A stretch of 64,000 nucleotides of DNA, taken from assembly GCF_900104845.1 (NCBI RefSeq), contig NZ_FNSR01000001.1:1116001-1180000 (forward strand). Direction: 5' to 3'. The translations under genes were made by a program, and so were the position numbers. This document shows positions 53,559-62,988 of this stretch, one piece after another. Each line of letters opens with the position of its first letter. The stretch's first letter is position 1. The notes beneath the pieces were generated by a model, which made no database searches, was not told the DNA's origin, and saw only the letters and a program-made list of their open reading frames with translations. The stretch is from Paraburkholderia caballeronis. GTDB lineage: Bacteria > Pseudomonadota > Gammaproteobacteria > Burkholderiales > Burkholderiaceae.

Positions 53559-55019
53559 TCAGTTCTCTTCTTCGAGCCAGCAGGTGCCGTGCTGCGCGAG
53601 CATCGCGCTCGACGCGGCCGGTCCCCACGTGCCCGCCGCATACGGCTTCGGCGGACGCGGCGAACTCGCCCATTCGTTCAGGATCGGCTCGACCCACTTC
53701 CATGCCGCTTCCTGCTCGTCGCGCCGCACGAAAAGCGCGAGCCGTCCGTTGATGACGTCGAGCAGCAGGCGTTGATACGCTTCCATCTGGCCTTCGCGGA
53801 AGAACTGGTCGAACGCGAGGTCGAGGTGCACGCTCGCGAGGTTCATCCCTTCGCCCGGCTGCTTCGCGAGACAGTACAGACGGATCGTCTCGTTCGGCTG
53901 CAGCCGGATCACGAGGCGGTTCGAGCCGGCCCGCAGCGCGGTTGCGCCGAGCGCCGAATGCGGCACCGGACGGAAGTTCACGACGATCTCCGCGACGCGG
54001 TCCGCGAGACGCTTGCCGGTGCGCAGGAAAAACGGCACGCCGGCCCAGCGCCAGTTCTCGATCTCGACCTTCAGCGCGGCGAATGTCTCGGTGCGGCTGT
54101 CCGGCTTCACGCCTTTCTCGGTCGCATACGCGGGCACCGGCTGGCCGCGGATCACTCCCGCATGATACTGGCCGCGCACCGCGACCTTCGGGATGTCGAG
54201 CGGATTGATCGGCTTCAGCGCGCGCAGCACGCGCAGCTTTTCGTCGCGCACCGAGTCCGAATCCATCGAATGCGGCGGCTCCATCGCGACGATCGACAGC
54301 AGTTGCAACAGGTGGTTCTGGACCATGTCGCGCAGCGCGCCGGTGTTGTCGTAGAAGTCGCCGCGGCCTTCGACGCCGAGTTCCTCCGCGATCGTGATCT
54401 GGATGCTCTCGACCCATTCGCGGCGCCACAGCGGCTCGAACAGCGCGTTGCCGAAGCGCAGCGCGAGCAGGTTCTGCACCGGCTCCTTGCCGAGATAGTG
54501 GTCGATCCGGTAGATCTGGCCTTCCGCGAAGATCTCGCCGACCGCGTCGTTGATCGCATTCGACGACTTCAGGTCGTAGCCGAGCGGCTTTTCGAGGACG
54601 ATGCGCGCGTTGCCGTTCAGGCCGACGCCCGCGAGCGCGCGGCAGATCGGCACGAAGAGCGACGGGCCGGTCGCGAGATAGAACACGCGGATGCCGGGCA
54701 GCGGTTCGACGGCGTCGCGCAGTTTCGTGAAGTCCTCCGCGCGCGACAGGTCGAGCTTCACGTACACGATGCGTTCGAGGAAGCTGGCCCATGCGCTTTC
54801 GTCGAGGCCGTTCTTCGCGACGTGCGGCTTCACATGTTCTTCGACCCAGTTCAGATAGTCGTCGCGGGTTTCCTCGTGGCGCGCGACGCCGACGATCTTG
54901 CCCGACGGGGCAAGCATCCCCGAGCGATGCGCTTCATAAAGAGCCGGCAGGATCTTGCGCATCGACAGGTCGCCGGTTGCGCCGAACAGAACGAACGTGA
55001 AACTCAAATCGGTTTGCAT
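53559..55019 (-). CDS. zwf: Glucose-6-phosphate 1-dehydrogenase
   Basis: 486 residues. NADP-binding FVLFGATGDLSMRKILPALYE, active-site RIDHYLGKEPVQNLLALRFGN, and DNTGALRDMVQNHLLQLLS identify it. First step of the pentose-phosphate/Entner-Doudoroff route. First gene of the zwf-pgl-glk/hexR operon; promoter overlaps the palindrome at 55101-55119. Confidence 0.95.
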   Translation of the reverse strand: MQTDLSFTFVLFGATGDLSMRKILPALYEAHRSGMLAPSGKIVGVARHEETRDDYLNWVEEHVKPHVAKNGLDESAWASFLERIVYVKLDLSRAEDFTKLRDAVEPLPGIRVFYLATGPSLFVPICRALAGVGLNGNARIVLEKPLGYDLKSSNAINDAVGEIFAEGQIYRIDHYLGKEPVQNLLALRFGNALFEPLWRREWVESIQITIAEELGVEGRGDFYDNTGALRDMVQNHLLQLLSIVAMEPPHSMDSDSVRDEKLRVLRALKPINPLDIPKVAVRGQYHAGVIRGQPVPAYATEKGVKPDSRTETFAALKVEIENWRWAGVPFFLRTGKRLADRVAEIVVNFRPVPHSALGATALRAGSNRLVIRLQPNETIRLYCLAKQPGEGMNLASVHLDLAFDQFFREGQMEAYQRLLLDVINGRLALFVRRDEQEAAWKWVEPILNEWASSPRPPKPYAAGTWGPAASSAMLAQHGTCWLEEEN

Positions 55020-55090
55020 GTGTCTCCGTCACAGTCCTTGGACGGCCGCCCACTGCTGCGCGCAACGGCCGTAGTGCGATAAAAATATTT

Positions 55091-55128
55091 TTGACACTGA
55101 ATTGTAGTTTAACTACAATCCAAATCAA
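55091..55128. promoter_or_regulatory. Divergent zwf/glucose-ABC promoters with HexR-like operator
   Basis: The perfect palindrome ATTGTAGTTTAACTACAAT occupies 55101-55119. Rightward: TTGACA (55091-55096), 17 bases, TACAAT (55114-55119). Leftward: TTGATT (55128-55123), 16 bases, TACAAT (55106-55101). Both -10 boxes are the arms of the palindrome. The core TGTAGTTTAACTACA resembles proteobacterial HexR sites. Occupancy would block both promoters. Confidence 0.75.
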
Positions 55129-55547
55129 GAGGTAACGTTCATTCGACGAAAAAAGCGTGGCGGGCAAGCGGTACGGGCCTTCTCGCGCGGCTCTCCCGGG
55201 TGGGCGGGACGTCCTCGCATGTTAACGGACAACGGGTCTGTTCATGCAGGAGCCGGGCAGCCGGCTCGGGGGCGTGAGCCGCATGGCGCGCGGCACCTCG
55301 ACCTGTCGCGGTTGCGCATGGCGCAGCGGCGGCCGGTGAAAATCAAAAGAGGAGACAGTCAGTTGCATTCCGAACCACTCATCTCTTGAGCGTCCAGCGG
55401 CCGGATACCGGCACGCGGCCCATGCGCGCGACGCGCGAGGCCAGTCCGGCGCCGACCGTCCAGTGTTTTGCCTGTTTGACCAACCACCGCACCCTGGCGA
55501 CATCAGGGGCATTCGTTATTTGTTCAGGTGTCTGGAGGAGATAAGCA
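55129..55547 (+). other. Long leader of the glucose ABC operon
   Basis: About 420 bases between the rightward promoter and the binding-protein start. No convincing gene. GAGGAGACAG before a TTG codon at 55362 is followed by only eight codons to TGA. TCTGGAGGAGATAAGCA at the 3' end is the ribosome site of the next gene. An internal promoter is possible but no good -10/-35 pair is evident. Confidence 0.5.
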
Positions 55548-56795
55548 ATGAAATTCCGTGCGATCATGGGCGCACTGTGCGCCGCGGGTCTGATGTGTGG
55601 CGCAGCGTCGGCGCAGGCAGCCGAGTCGTTGTCGGTGCTGCACTGGTGGACTTCGGGCGGCGAGTCGAAGGCGGTCGGCGTCCTGAAGGACGACATGCAG
55701 AAGCAGGGCTACGTCTGGAAGGACTTCGCGGTCGCCGGCGGCGCCGGCGCCGCGGCGATGACCGCGCTGAAGACCCAGGTGATCTCGGGCAACGCGCCGA
55801 GCGCCGCGCAGATCAAGGGGCCGCTGATCCAGGAATGGGCCGAGCAGGGCGTGCTGGTGCCGATCGATTCGGTCACCGGCGACTGGAAGGCGAACCTGCC
55901 CCCGCAGATCGACAAGATCATCCAGGCCGACGGCCACTACGTTGCCGCGCCGTTCTCCGTGCACCGCGTGAACTGGGTGTGGATCAACAAGGCCGCGCTC
56001 GACAAGGTCGGCGCGAAGCCGCCGACCACGTGGGCCGAATTCTTCACGGTTGCCGACAAGCTGAAGGCCGCCGGCATCCAGCCGGTCGCCGCGGGCGGCC
56101 AGCCGTGGCAGGACCTGACGCTGTGGGAAGACGTGGTGCTGTCGCAAGGCGCCGACTTCTACAAGAAGGCGATCGTCGATCTCGACCAGAAGACGCTGAC
56201 GTCGCAGCAGATGGTCGGCGTGTTCGACACGGTCCGCAAGATCGAGTCGTACATGGACAACGGCCGCACCGGCCGCGACTGGAACCTCGCGACCGCGATG
56301 GTCATCAACGGCAAGGCCGCCATGCAGTTCATGGGCGACTGGGCGAAGGGCGAGTTCGCGAACGCGGGCAAGCAGCCGGGCAAGGACTACATCTGCGCGC
56401 CGGTGCCGGCGACCGAGAAGGCGTTCACGTTCAACGTCGACTCGTTCGTGTTCTTCCAGCAGAAGGACCAGAAGGCGGCGACGCCGGGCCAGCTCGCGCT
56501 CGCGAAGACCATCATGACGCCGGCGTTCCAGGAGCAGTTCAGCCTGTACAAGGGCTCGATCCCGGTGCGTCTCGGCGTGCCGATGGACCGCTTCGACGAC
56601 TGCGGCAAGCGCGCGTACGCGGACGAGCAGGTCGCGATCAAGGCGGGCGGTTATGTGCCGTCGCTCGCGCACGGGATGGCGCAGCGTGACGCGACCGCCG
56701 GCGCGATCACCGACGTCGTGACGAAGTTCATGAACTCGACGCAGGATTCGAAGAGCGCGGTCGAAGCGCTCGCACGGGCTGCGAAGACGAAGTAA
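55548..56795 (+). CDS. gtsA: Glucose-type ABC transporter substrate-binding protein
   Basis: 415 residues. Signal peptide MKFRAIMGALCAAGLMCGAASAQA, then SLSVLHWWTSGGESKAVGVLKDDMQKQGYVWKDFAVAGGAGAAAMTALKTQVISGNAPSAAQIKGPLIQEWAEQG, which closely resembles the Pseudomonas GtsA glucose-binding protein. It captures sugar in the periplasm. First gene of a four-gene transporter operon under the HexR-like operator. Confidence 0.9.
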   Translation: MKFRAIMGALCAAGLMCGAASAQAAESLSVLHWWTSGGESKAVGVLKDDMQKQGYVWKDFAVAGGAGAAAMTALKTQVISGNAPSAAQIKGPLIQEWAEQGVLVPIDSVTGDWKANLPPQIDKIIQADGHYVAAPFSVHRVNWVWINKAALDKVGAKPPTTWAEFFTVADKLKAAGIQPVAAGGQPWQDLTLWEDVVLSQGADFYKKAIVDLDQKTLTSQQMVGVFDTVRKIESYMDNGRTGRDWNLATAMVINGKAAMQFMGDWAKGEFANAGKQPGKDYICAPVPATEKAFTFNVDSFVFFQQKDQKAATPGQLALAKTIMTPAFQEQFSLYKGSIPVRLGVPMDRFDDCGKRAYADEQVAIKAGGYVPSLAHGMAQRDATAGAITDVVTKFMNSTQDSKSAVEALARAAKTK

Positions 56796-56932
56796 TCATG
56801 AAGTAAGCGGCGGGCCTTCGCATGAAGGCCCGCCGTGCATCGCGGCTCGACGAGAGCCGGACCCCGCGCAACGGCGGCCGCGCAACGCGCAGCGAAGCGG
56901 CCGCCGGCGCGCACAGTTCCAGGAGTTGCGCA

Positions 56933-57877
56933 GTGACTGCTTCTCTTAGCGGAAAGGGCAACGCATCGACGTCCGCGCCCCGCCGCCGCACGTCGCCGAT
57001 GGCGGCGCTTGCAGACCGCTGGATCCCGAAGCTGGTGCTTTCCCCCAGCATCCTGATCAGCCTCGTTTTCGTCTACGGTTTCATCGCGATTACCGGCTGG
57101 CTGTCGTTGACCAACTCGCGACTGCTGCCGCGCTACGACTTCGCCGGCTTCGAGCGTTATCGCGAGCTGTTCGCGAACGACGTCTGGTGGACGTCGGCCG
57201 CGAACCTCGGCTGGTTCGGCATTCCGTTCATCGTGATCTGCGTCGCGCTCGGGCTGTTCCTCGCGATCCTGCTCGACCAGCAGATCCGCAACGAAGGCGC
57301 GCTGCGCGCCGTGTTCCTGTACCCGATGGCGCTGTCGTACATCGTGACCGGCACCGCGTGGCAGTGGATCCTGAATCCGGACCTCGGCGTGCAGCAGGTG
57401 CTGCGCGACTGGGGCTGGACGAGTTTCGCGTTCGACTGGCTCGACGACCCGGACCGCGCGATCTTCTGCATCGTGATCGCGGCCGTGTGGCAGTCCACCG
57501 GGTTCGTGATGGCCCTCTTCCTCGCGGGGCTGCGCGGCGTCGACGGCGAAATCTTCAAGGCCGCGCAGGTGGACGGCGCGACGCTGCCGACCATCTACCG
57601 CAAGATCGTGATTCCGAGCATGCGGCCGGTATTCTTCTCGGTGCTGCTGATCCTCTGCCACATCACGATCAAGACGTTCGACCTCGTGGTCGCGCTGACC
57701 GCGGGCGGGCCGGGCACGTCGTCGTCGCTGCCGGCGATCTTCATGTACACGTTTTCGTTCAACCGTGGGCAACTGGGGGTCGGCGCGGCGTCGTCGATGA
57801 TGATGCTCGCAACCGTCGTGGCCGTGCTCGTGCCGCTGATGTACATGGAGTCGAGGAGCACGCGCAATGCAGCCTAA
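56933..57877 (+). CDS. gtsB: Sugar ABC transporter permease (MalF-type)
   Basis: 314 residues with six transmembrane helices. The EAA loop for coupling with the ATPase is in EIFKAAQVDGATLPTIYRKIVIPSMRPVF. A GTG start at 56933 has AGGAG seven bases upstream and fits the family; the frame is open 37 codons further but low in similarity. Overlaps the next gene by 11 bases. Confidence 0.88.
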   Translation: MTASLSGKGNASTSAPRRRTSPMAALADRWIPKLVLSPSILISLVFVYGFIAITGWLSLTNSRLLPRYDFAGFERYRELFANDVWWTSAANLGWFGIPFIVICVALGLFLAILLDQQIRNEGALRAVFLYPMALSYIVTGTAWQWILNPDLGVQQVLRDWGWTSFAFDWLDDPDRAIFCIVIAAVWQSTGFVMALFLAGLRGVDGEIFKAAQVDGATLPTIYRKIVIPSMRPVFFSVLLILCHITIKTFDLVVALTAGGPGTSSSLPAIFMYTFSFNRGQLGVGAASSMMMLATVVAVLVPLMYMESRSTRNAA

Positions 57878-58724
57878 GATGACGATAAGCCGCGCGGTCG
57901 TCTACGCGGCGCTGATCCTGTTCGCGCTTTATTTCCTGTTTCCGCTGTACGTGATGCTGTCGACGTCGTTCAAGGGCCTCGACCAGCTGCACACCGGCAA
58001 CATGCTGACGCCGCCGTCGAACCCGAGTTTCGCCCCGTGGGTCAAGGCGTGGAGCGAGGCGTGCACCGGCGTGCGCTGCGACGGCATGAAGCCGTTCTTC
58101 ATGAACTCGGTGAAGATGGTGATCCCGGCGGTGCTGCTGTCGTCGATCATCGGCGCGTTCAACGGCTACGTGCTCACGCACTGGCGCTTTCGCGGCGCGG
58201 ATGCGTTCTTCACGATGCTGCTGGTCGGCTGCTTCATTCCGTTCCAGGCGATCCTGCTGCCGATGGCGCGGCTGCAAGGCTACTTCGGCCTGTCGAACAC
58301 GATTCCCGGCCTCGTGCTCGTGCACGTCGTGTACGGGATCGCGTTCACGACGATGTTCTTCCGCAACTTCTACGTGAGCGTGCCGGCCGAGCTGGTGAAG
58401 GCCGCGCGCATCGACGGCGCGGGTTTCTTCATGATCTTCACGCGGATCATGATGCCGCTGTCGCTGCCGATCTTCATGGTGTGCCTGATCTGGCAGTTCA
58501 CGCAGATCTGGAATGACTTCCTGTTCGGGATCGTGTTCTCGGGCGTCGATTCGATGCCGATCACGGTGGCGCTGAACAATCTGGTGAACACGTCCACGGG
58601 CGTGAAGGAATACAACGTCGACATGGCCGGCGCGATCATCGCCGCGCTGCCCACGCTGCTCGTCTATGTGATCGCCGGCCGCTACTTCGTGCGCGGCCTC
58701 ACGGCGGGCGCGGTGAAGGGTTGA
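57867..58724 (+). CDS. gtsC: Sugar ABC transporter permease (MalG-type)
   Basis: 285 residues, six membrane segments. EAA loop in ELVKAARIDGAGFFMIFTRIMMPLSLPIFMVCLIWQFTQIWNDFLFGIVF. Heterodimer partner of the preceding permease; translationally coupled to it. Confidence 0.9.
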   Translation: MQPKMTISRAVVYAALILFALYFLFPLYVMLSTSFKGLDQLHTGNMLTPPSNPSFAPWVKAWSEACTGVRCDGMKPFFMNSVKMVIPAVLLSSIIGAFNGYVLTHWRFRGADAFFTMLLVGCFIPFQAILLPMARLQGYFGLSNTIPGLVLVHVVYGIAFTTMFFRNFYVSVPAELVKAARIDGAGFFMIFTRIMMPLSLPIFMVCLIWQFTQIWNDFLFGIVFSGVDSMPITVALNNLVNTSTGVKEYNVDMAGAIIAALPTLLVYVIAGRYFVRGLTAGAVKG

Positions 58725-58761
58725 CCATTCAAACAAGGCAGGACTGAAGGAGATTCACGGC

Positions 58762-59880
58762 ATGGCAAGCCTTTCCATTCGCGACGTGACCAAGACCTAC
58801 CCGAACGGGGTGCCGGTCCTGAAGGGCGTCAACATCGACATCGAGGACGGCCAGTTCCTCATCCTCGTCGGCGGTTCGGGCTGCGGCAAGTCCACGCTGC
58901 TCAACATGATCGCGGGCCTCGAAACGGTGACGAGCGGCGAGATCTCGATCGACGGCAAGGTGGTGAACAACCTGTCGCCGAAGGATCGCGACATCGCGAT
59001 GGTGTTCCAGTCGTACGCGCTGTATCCGTCGATGACGGTGCGCGAGAACATCTCGTTCGGCCTCAACATCCGCAAGGTGCCGAAGGCCGAGCAGGCGCAG
59101 ATCGTCGAGCGCGTGTCGAACATGCTGCAGATCCAGCATCTGCTCGACCGCAAGCCGGGACAACTGTCCGGCGGCCAGCGCCAGCGCGTCGCGATGGGCC
59201 GCGCGCTCGCGCGCGACCCGGTGATGTTCCTGTTCGACGAGCCGCTGTCGAACCTCGACGCGAAGCTGCGCATCGAGATGCGTTCCGAAATCAAGCTGCT
59301 GCATCAGCGCGTCGGCACGACGATCGTCTACGTGACGCACGACCAGATCGAGGCGATGACGCTCGGCGACCGGATCGCGGTGATGAAGGACGGCATCGTC
59401 CAGCAGTTCGGCGCGCCGCAGGAAATCTACGATTCGCCGTCGAACCTGTTCGTCGCGGGCTTCATCGGCGCGCCGCCGATGAACTTCATCAACGGCAAGC
59501 TGGTCGAGCAGGGCGCGGGCGTCGGCATGGAACTCGATACCGGCGTCGCGCGCGGCGTGCTGAACCTGCCGTTCGACGCGAACAAGGTGCGCGGCCACGT
59601 CGGCCGCGAGGTGGTGCTCGGGCTGCGCCCGGAGCGCATCACCGACGCGCGCAGTTCGCACGACGGCCACGGCGGCGAGTTGCAGACGCACCGCGTCCGG
59701 GTGGACGTGATCGAGCCGACCGGCCCGGACACGCTGGTGTTCGCGCAGGTGAACGGCAAGCGGATCGTGAGCCGCGTCCACCCGGGCGCGAACCCGTTGC
59801 CGCAGACGGACATGGACCTGCTGTTCGACGTGTCGAAGGCGGTGCTGTTCGATCCGCAGACGGAAGAGCGGATCGCGTAA
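58762..59880 (+). CDS. Sugar ABC transporter ATPase (MalK/UgpC-type)
   Basis: 372 residues. Walker A VGGSGCGKSTLLNMIAGLE, signature QLSGGQRQRVAMGRALARDP, Walker B FLFDEPLSNLDAKLR, His switch YVTHDQIEAMTLGDRIAVM. The C-terminal TOBE/OB domain from about residue 235 (FMNFINGKLV, VVLGLRPERI) is typical of MalK-type ATPases and can carry regulation. Last gene of the operon, ended by the terminator at 59913-59942. Confidence 0.92.
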   Translation: MASLSIRDVTKTYPNGVPVLKGVNIDIEDGQFLILVGGSGCGKSTLLNMIAGLETVTSGEISIDGKVVNNLSPKDRDIAMVFQSYALYPSMTVRENISFGLNIRKVPKAEQAQIVERVSNMLQIQHLLDRKPGQLSGGQRQRVAMGRALARDPVMFLFDEPLSNLDAKLRIEMRSEIKLLHQRVGTTIVYVTHDQIEAMTLGDRIAVMKDGIVQQFGAPQEIYDSPSNLFVAGFIGAPPMNFINGKLVEQGAGVGMELDTGVARGVLNLPFDANKVRGHVGREVVLGLRPERITDARSSHDGHGGELQTHRVRVDVIEPTGPDTLVFAQVNGKRIVSRVHPGANPLPQTDMDLLFDVSKAVLFDPQTEERIA

Positions 59881-59912
59881 GCGGGCGGCGGGGTTGTCTG
59901 CGTGCCGACGTT

Positions 59913-59942
59913 AAAAAGCCTCGTGCGTGCACGAGGCTTTTT
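59913..59942. terminator. Bidirectional terminator after the glucose ABC operon
   Basis: 14-bp perfect stem AAAAAGCCTCGTGC / GCACGAGGCTTTTT, T-rich on both strands, between convergent genes. Confidence 0.9.
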
Positions 59943-59974
59943 CGTGTGTGCGGCCGCACGCGCGGGCAGGCCGG

Positions 59975-60601
59975 TCAATGCGGCAGCCGCACGTCGAACC
60001 GATAGGTGAGCAGCCGCGCAAGCAGGATGAAGGTCGTGGACAGCAGCACGTTGTACACCGCGTCGAGCGGCGTCTGCGCGAGCAGCAGATAAAGGCCGCA
60101 GCCCGCGAACGCGCAGGTCGCATAGGGCCGCGAGTCGCGCAGGATCAGCGGCACCTCGTTGCACAGCACGTCGCGCAGGATGCCGCCGAACACGCCGGTG
60201 GCGACGCCCATGATGACCGACGTGAACCACGGCATCTGGGCCGACATCGCGAGCGACGTGCCGGAGATGCTGAAGAGCCCGAGGCCGATCGCGTCCGCGA
60301 CCAGCAGCGCGCGGTCGGACAGCACGCGCGACGTCCACTTCAGCACGACCGGCGCGAAGAACGACAGCACGAAGATCGCGAGCGCGTAGTTCTGGTGCTC
60401 GACCCAGTAGAACGGCCGGCGTTCGAGCAGCACGTCGCGCACGGTGCCGCCGCCGAACGCGGTCGCCATCGCGACGAGGAACGTGCCGACCGGATCGAGC
60501 CGCCGCCGGCGCGCCTCGATGAAGCCGGAAATCGCATACGCGAAGATCGCGAGGCGCTCGGCGATCGACAGCGCGAGCATCAGGCCGGGATGTTCGATCA
60601 C
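59975..60601 (-). CDS. TRIC-type cation channel family protein (UPF0126)
   Basis: 208 residues with about seven transmembrane segments arranged as two repeats, each with a conserved glycine motif: FLVAMATAFGGGTVRDVLLERRPFYWVEH and VIMGVATGVFGGILRDVLCNEVPLILR. Bacterial homologues (YicG) are trimeric intracellular-cation-channel-like membrane proteins. The stop is 33 bases from the terminator. Confidence 0.88.
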   Translation of the reverse strand: MIEHPGLMLALSIAERLAIFAYAISGFIEARRRRLDPVGTFLVAMATAFGGGTVRDVLLERRPFYWVEHQNYALAIFVLSFFAPVVLKWTSRVLSDRALLVADAIGLGLFSISGTSLAMSAQMPWFTSVIMGVATGVFGGILRDVLCNEVPLILRDSRPYATCAFAGCGLYLLLAQTPLDAVYNVLLSTTFILLARLLTYRFDVRLPH

Positions 60602-60611
60602 GCGGGCTCCG

Positions 60612-61391
60612 TCAGCGCAACGGCGCCGGACCGCGATGCGCGCCCGGCGACTGCGGCTGCAGCAGCACGAGCACCGCGCCCGCGCCGCCGTCGTGCGGCC
60701 GCGCCTGGCAGAATGCGATCACTTCTTCCTTCTGCACGAGCCACGCGCGGACCTTGCCCTTCAGCACCGGCTCCTTGCCGACCGAGCCGAGCCCCTTGCC
60801 GTGGATCACGCGCACGCAGCGCAGCCCGCGCTTGCCCGCCTCGCGGATGAACGCCTGCAGCGCCTCGCGCGCCTCGTCGCGGCGCAGGCCGTGCAGGTCG
60901 AGTTGCGCCTGCACGATCCACGTGCCGCGCCGCAGCTTGCGCACGACCTCGCTGCTGACGCCGGGACGGTGGTAGTACAGCGAGTCGTCGGTGTCGAGCA
61001 GCGTTTCGGGATCGAAGTCGTCGGAGATCGCTTCGTGCAGCACGGCCTGTTCGTCGAGCTGCGTCTGCAAGGGGAGCGGCACTGGCGGCGCGCGCCGCTT
61101 CGGCGCGCGCGGCGGCGCGGTCAGCGGCGCGACCGCGCCGATCTCGCGGCGGAAGAGTTCGCTGTCCGCGGCGGACTCGACGCGCGCGGCGGCGGCTTCG
61201 GCCCGTTCGCGCTCGCGCTGCTGCGCCTGCGTCTTCAGCGCGGCGCGCAGTCCGCCGAGCCCGGAGAAGCCGTTGACCGGCTTGCCCGCAGCGTCGGGTT
61301 CGGCCGGCTGCGGGGCGTCGTTGCGCGGCGTCGCACGCTGGGCGGTGGAGGCGCGCTTCGGCTCGCCGGGATGGGGCACGTTCTTCGGCAT
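60612..61391 (-). CDS. Smr/MutS2-type nuclease domain protein
   Basis: 259 residues. The Smr domain is C-terminal (residues about 165-250): AQLDLHGLRRDEAREALQAFIREAGKRGLRCVRVIHGKGLGS with the LDLHG motif and HGKG. The N-terminal half is charged/Ala-rich and low in complexity. Standalone Smr proteins are nicking endonucleases of DNA or RNA. Start MPKNVPHPGEP; it is 10 bases upstream of the TRIC-type gene on the same strand. Confidence 0.85.
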   Translation of the reverse strand: MPKNVPHPGEPKRASTAQRATPRNDAPQPAEPDAAGKPVNGFSGLGGLRAALKTQAQQRERERAEAAAARVESAADSELFRREIGAVAPLTAPPRAPKRRAPPVPLPLQTQLDEQAVLHEAISDDFDPETLLDTDDSLYYHRPGVSSEVVRKLRRGTWIVQAQLDLHGLRRDEAREALQAFIREAGKRGLRCVRVIHGKGLGSVGKEPVLKGKVRAWLVQKEEVIAFCQARPHDGGAGAVLVLLQPQSPGAHRGPAPLR

Positions 61392-61473
61392 GACAGAGAC
61401 GTTCGAGAAATCGGACGGACATCGCGACGCCGGCAGCGCGTGAGCATGCCGGATCGCGGGTCGGCGCGGGGGC

Positions 61474-61510
61474 AAAAGAAAAGGGCCGCGGCTCACAGGC
61501 CACGGCCCTT
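61474..61510 (-). terminator. Terminator after trxB
   Basis: Minus-strand AAGGGCCGTGGC / GCCGCGGCCCTT-type stem (one mismatch) followed by TTCTTTTGCC, between trxB and the Smr gene. Confidence 0.75.
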
Positions 61511-61600
61511 CTTCGGGCGCGCCGACTGGCTTCAGGACGCTATTCTAGCCAGGCCTGCGACAGTCCGCGCGGCCGGCCGGTCCCGCAATGTGATCGACGA

Positions 61601-62988
<1,388 letters not shown>

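Noticed and set aside
55362..55388. Eight-codon TTG mini-ORF with GAGGAG in the glucose ABC leader
   Set aside because: Too short and unstructured around it to support a leader peptide; no terminator follows it.
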